Notes under the pieces: generated by a model
Databases searched by the model: none
What the model was told of the DNA's origin: nothing
Seen by the model: only the letters and a program-made list of their open reading frames with translations
Program-made: the position numbers and the translations under genes
In this document: piece by piece, positions 41,843-42,910 of the stretch
Layout of the letters: every line of letters starts with the position of its first letter
How positions within the stretch are numbered: position 1 is the first letter of the stretch
NCBI GenBank assembly: GCA_002409405.1
Contig: DHNG01000006.1
Location: forward strand, 1,457 to 44,366
From: Flavobacteriales bacterium UBA5422
GTDB taxonomy: Bacteria > Bacteroidota > Bacteroidia > Flavobacteriales_D > Crocinitomicaceae
Length of the DNA: 42,910 bases
Direction of reading: 5' to 3'

Positions 41843-42139
41843 ATGAAAAATAACATTGTACATTTGATCAGGGATGATATTAAAATTGCCCGACTGATTA
41901 TTGGATTAAAACGGCTGGATATTTCAGCATACAAGTATCACTTAGGGAGCTCAAAGGTTATTTTCTCGTTGATGGGGATACCTGATGACGAGCAAAATAC
42001 AGACATGTATTACCGTTTAATTGATGAAGGCAGTGACCTCTCTAAATATGATACCTCTGATAAAGTGGAAGCATTAGCTGAACAGATTTTCGAACAGTTA
42101 TCCGCCTACGATACAGAATCGAACAGATACGTGCAATAG
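41843..42139 (+). CDS. Hypothetical small protein paired with XRE regulator
   Basis: 98 aa, no recognised domain. Mostly helical and charged: an N-terminal DDIKIARLIIGLKRLDISAYKYHLGSS, a central IFSLMGIPDDEQNTDMYYRLIDEG and a C-terminal VEALAEQIFEQLSAYDTE. There is no signal peptide or membrane helix. It faces the XRE regulator across twin operators and has its own -7 box, so the pair forms a regulated unit. A regulator partner or toxin role is possible; neither is shown. Confidence 0.6.
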   Translation: MKNNIVHLIRDDIKIARLIIGLKRLDISAYKYHLGSSKVIFSLMGIPDDEQNTDMYYRLIDEGSDLSKYDTSDKVEALAEQIFEQLSAYDTESNRYVQ

Positions 42140-42282
42140 CGATTATACAGACATTTATCTACTACAACAACTCATCTGCTTTGGAGTATTGAATCCATTA
42201 AAACGTGCTTTTCCCGGTCGATAGGTCTGTCCAAAAAACACCTGTTTGTCGCGCATCGGAAAGTACCGTATGAGATTTTTTG

Positions 42283-42290
42283 TAATTTTG
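42283..42290 (+). promoter_or_regulatory. -7 box of panB
   Basis: TAATTTTG, 22 nt before the panB ATG. Confidence 0.45.
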
Positions 42291-42312
42291 TACTAGAACA
42301 AACAACTATATT

Positions 42313-42910
42313 ATGTCTGTACATACCAATATCAAACGAGTTACAACAAAGACACTCACCGAGATGAAAGAACGCGGTGAGAAGATTACCATGTTGACAG
42401 GATACGATTATTCCATGGCACGCATCATCGATACAGCAGGAATTGAAGTTATTTTAGTTGGAGATTCTGCATCCAATGTAATGGCTGGTCATGAAACAAC
42501 ACTTCCGATTACACTGGATCAGATGATTTATCATGCATCTTCTGTGGTAAGAGCTGTAAACCGGGCATTGGTAGTTGTAGATCTTCCGTTTGGTTCCTAT
42601 CAGGGAAATTCAAAAGAGGCGCTTTCAAGTGCGATCCGGATTATGAAAGAATCAGGTGGACATGCCGTAAAACTGGAAGGAGGTGCAGAGATTATTGAAT
42701 CTATTTCCCGCATTCTGACAGCTGGAATTCCAGTCATGGGACACTTAGGTCTGACCCCTCAATCAATTTATAAATTTGGTACTTACGTTGTACGTGCAAA
42801 AGAAGAAGAAGAAGCAAATCGCTTGGTAGAAGACGCTAAGTTACTGGAAGAAACAGGTTGTTTTGCGATTGTTTTAGAAAAAATACCTGCACATCTTGCT
42901 AAAAAAGTAG
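42313..42910 (+). CDS. panB: 3-methyl-2-oxobutanoate hydroxymethyltransferase (partial)
   Basis: The first 199 codons of a gene cut by the window end (family length is about 260-275 aa). First committed step of pantothenate synthesis: ketoisovalerate plus methylene-THF gives ketopantoate. Motifs are ITMLTGYDYSMARIID (metal/substrate), ILVGDSASNVMAGHETTLPIT (metal Asp), VVDLPFGSYQG (second metal Asp), AVKLEGG (Lys/Glu) and MGHLGLTPQS (His). Start at 42313 fits family N-termini. It uses the same folate cofactor as thyA but is not near it. Confidence 0.95.
   Translation, partial: MSVHTNIKRVTTKTLTEMKERGEKITMLTGYDYSMARIIDTAGIEVILVGDSASNVMAGHETTLPITLDQMIYHASSVVRAVNRALVVVDLPFGSYQGNSKEALSSAIRIMKESGGHAVKLEGGAEIIESISRILTAGIPVMGHLGLTPQSIYKFGTYVVRAKEEEEANRLVEDAKLLEETGCFAIVLEKIPAHLAKKV

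Noticed and set aside
41765..41863. N-terminal extension of the XRE regulator
   Set aside because: It would run through both operator palindromes and into the 98-aa gene's leader; the HTH domain starts right after the ATG at 41764.

Overview
The window looks like a chromosomal segment of a Bacteroidota bacterium, most likely Flavobacteriia (something near Crocinitomicaceae/Fluviicola is my guess and is unproven). The evidence is: two secreted proteins with type IX secretion (T9SS) C-terminal sorting domains; several lipoproteins; AT-rich intergenic DNA; almost no Shine-Dalgarno sequences; and many genes preceded by the Bacteroidota -7 box TAnnTTTG, sometimes with a TTTG/TTG -33 box. No rRNA, tRNA, CRISPR array, prophage or insertion sequence was recognised.

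Layout. 1-5.5 kb: anmK (anhydroMurNAc kinase), divergent from an acyl-CoA dehydrogenase, then a MORN-type repeat protein coupled to a BaiN/HI0933 flavoprotein and a conserved hypothetical. 5.5-10 kb: a GT-C-like membrane protein and a large glycine-rich T9SS protein. 10-18 kb: lpdA, an esterase-like lipoprotein, exonuclease III, an M1 aminopeptidase lipoprotein, and the lysC-lysA operon. 18-21.2 kb: a minus-strand operon thyA-capA-folA-lipoprotein, with a possible structured RNA between it and lysC. 21.3-25.8 kb: acyltransferase, a small Cys-rich DUF5522-like protein, a PLP enzyme of the ACC deaminase/D-cysteine desulfhydrase group, a transglutaminase-like protein, a PhnP-like metallo-hydrolase and an EamA transporter. 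26-31.9 kb: padR-HAAS-serine hydrolase, then an aldo/keto reductase, a Yellow/MRJP-like protein and an MFS exporter. 32.2-35.3 kb: a fosmidomycin-resistance-type MFS pump with a VOC protein, then three small genes including an orphan barstar. 35.3-38.4 kb: a giant T9SS beta-helix protein built from a tandem duplication. 38.6-42.9 kb: a frameshifted nitroreductase and the remnant of a second, an AraC regulator, a 2-hydroxyacid dehydrogenase, an XRE regulator facing a small unknown gene across twin operators, and the first two thirds of panB, cut by the window edge.

How the genes fit together. Most of the window is housekeeping: cell-wall recycling (anmK), lysine/DAP synthesis (lysC-lysA), dTMP/folate (thyA-folA), pantothenate (panB), 2-oxoacid dehydrogenase E3 (lpdA) and DNA repair (xth). 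Accessory content lies mainly after 26 kb: drug-type efflux pumps with small regulators, possible immunity genes and decaying oxidoreductases. No complete new defence or mobile system was found. The best leads are the XRE/98-aa module with two identical-pattern operators, the immunity-like island, the RNA-like region upstream of lysC, and a recurring arrangement in which the -7 box ends only 3-5 nt before the start codon, predicting leaderless mRNAs. All assignments come from reading the sequence; no database search was run.
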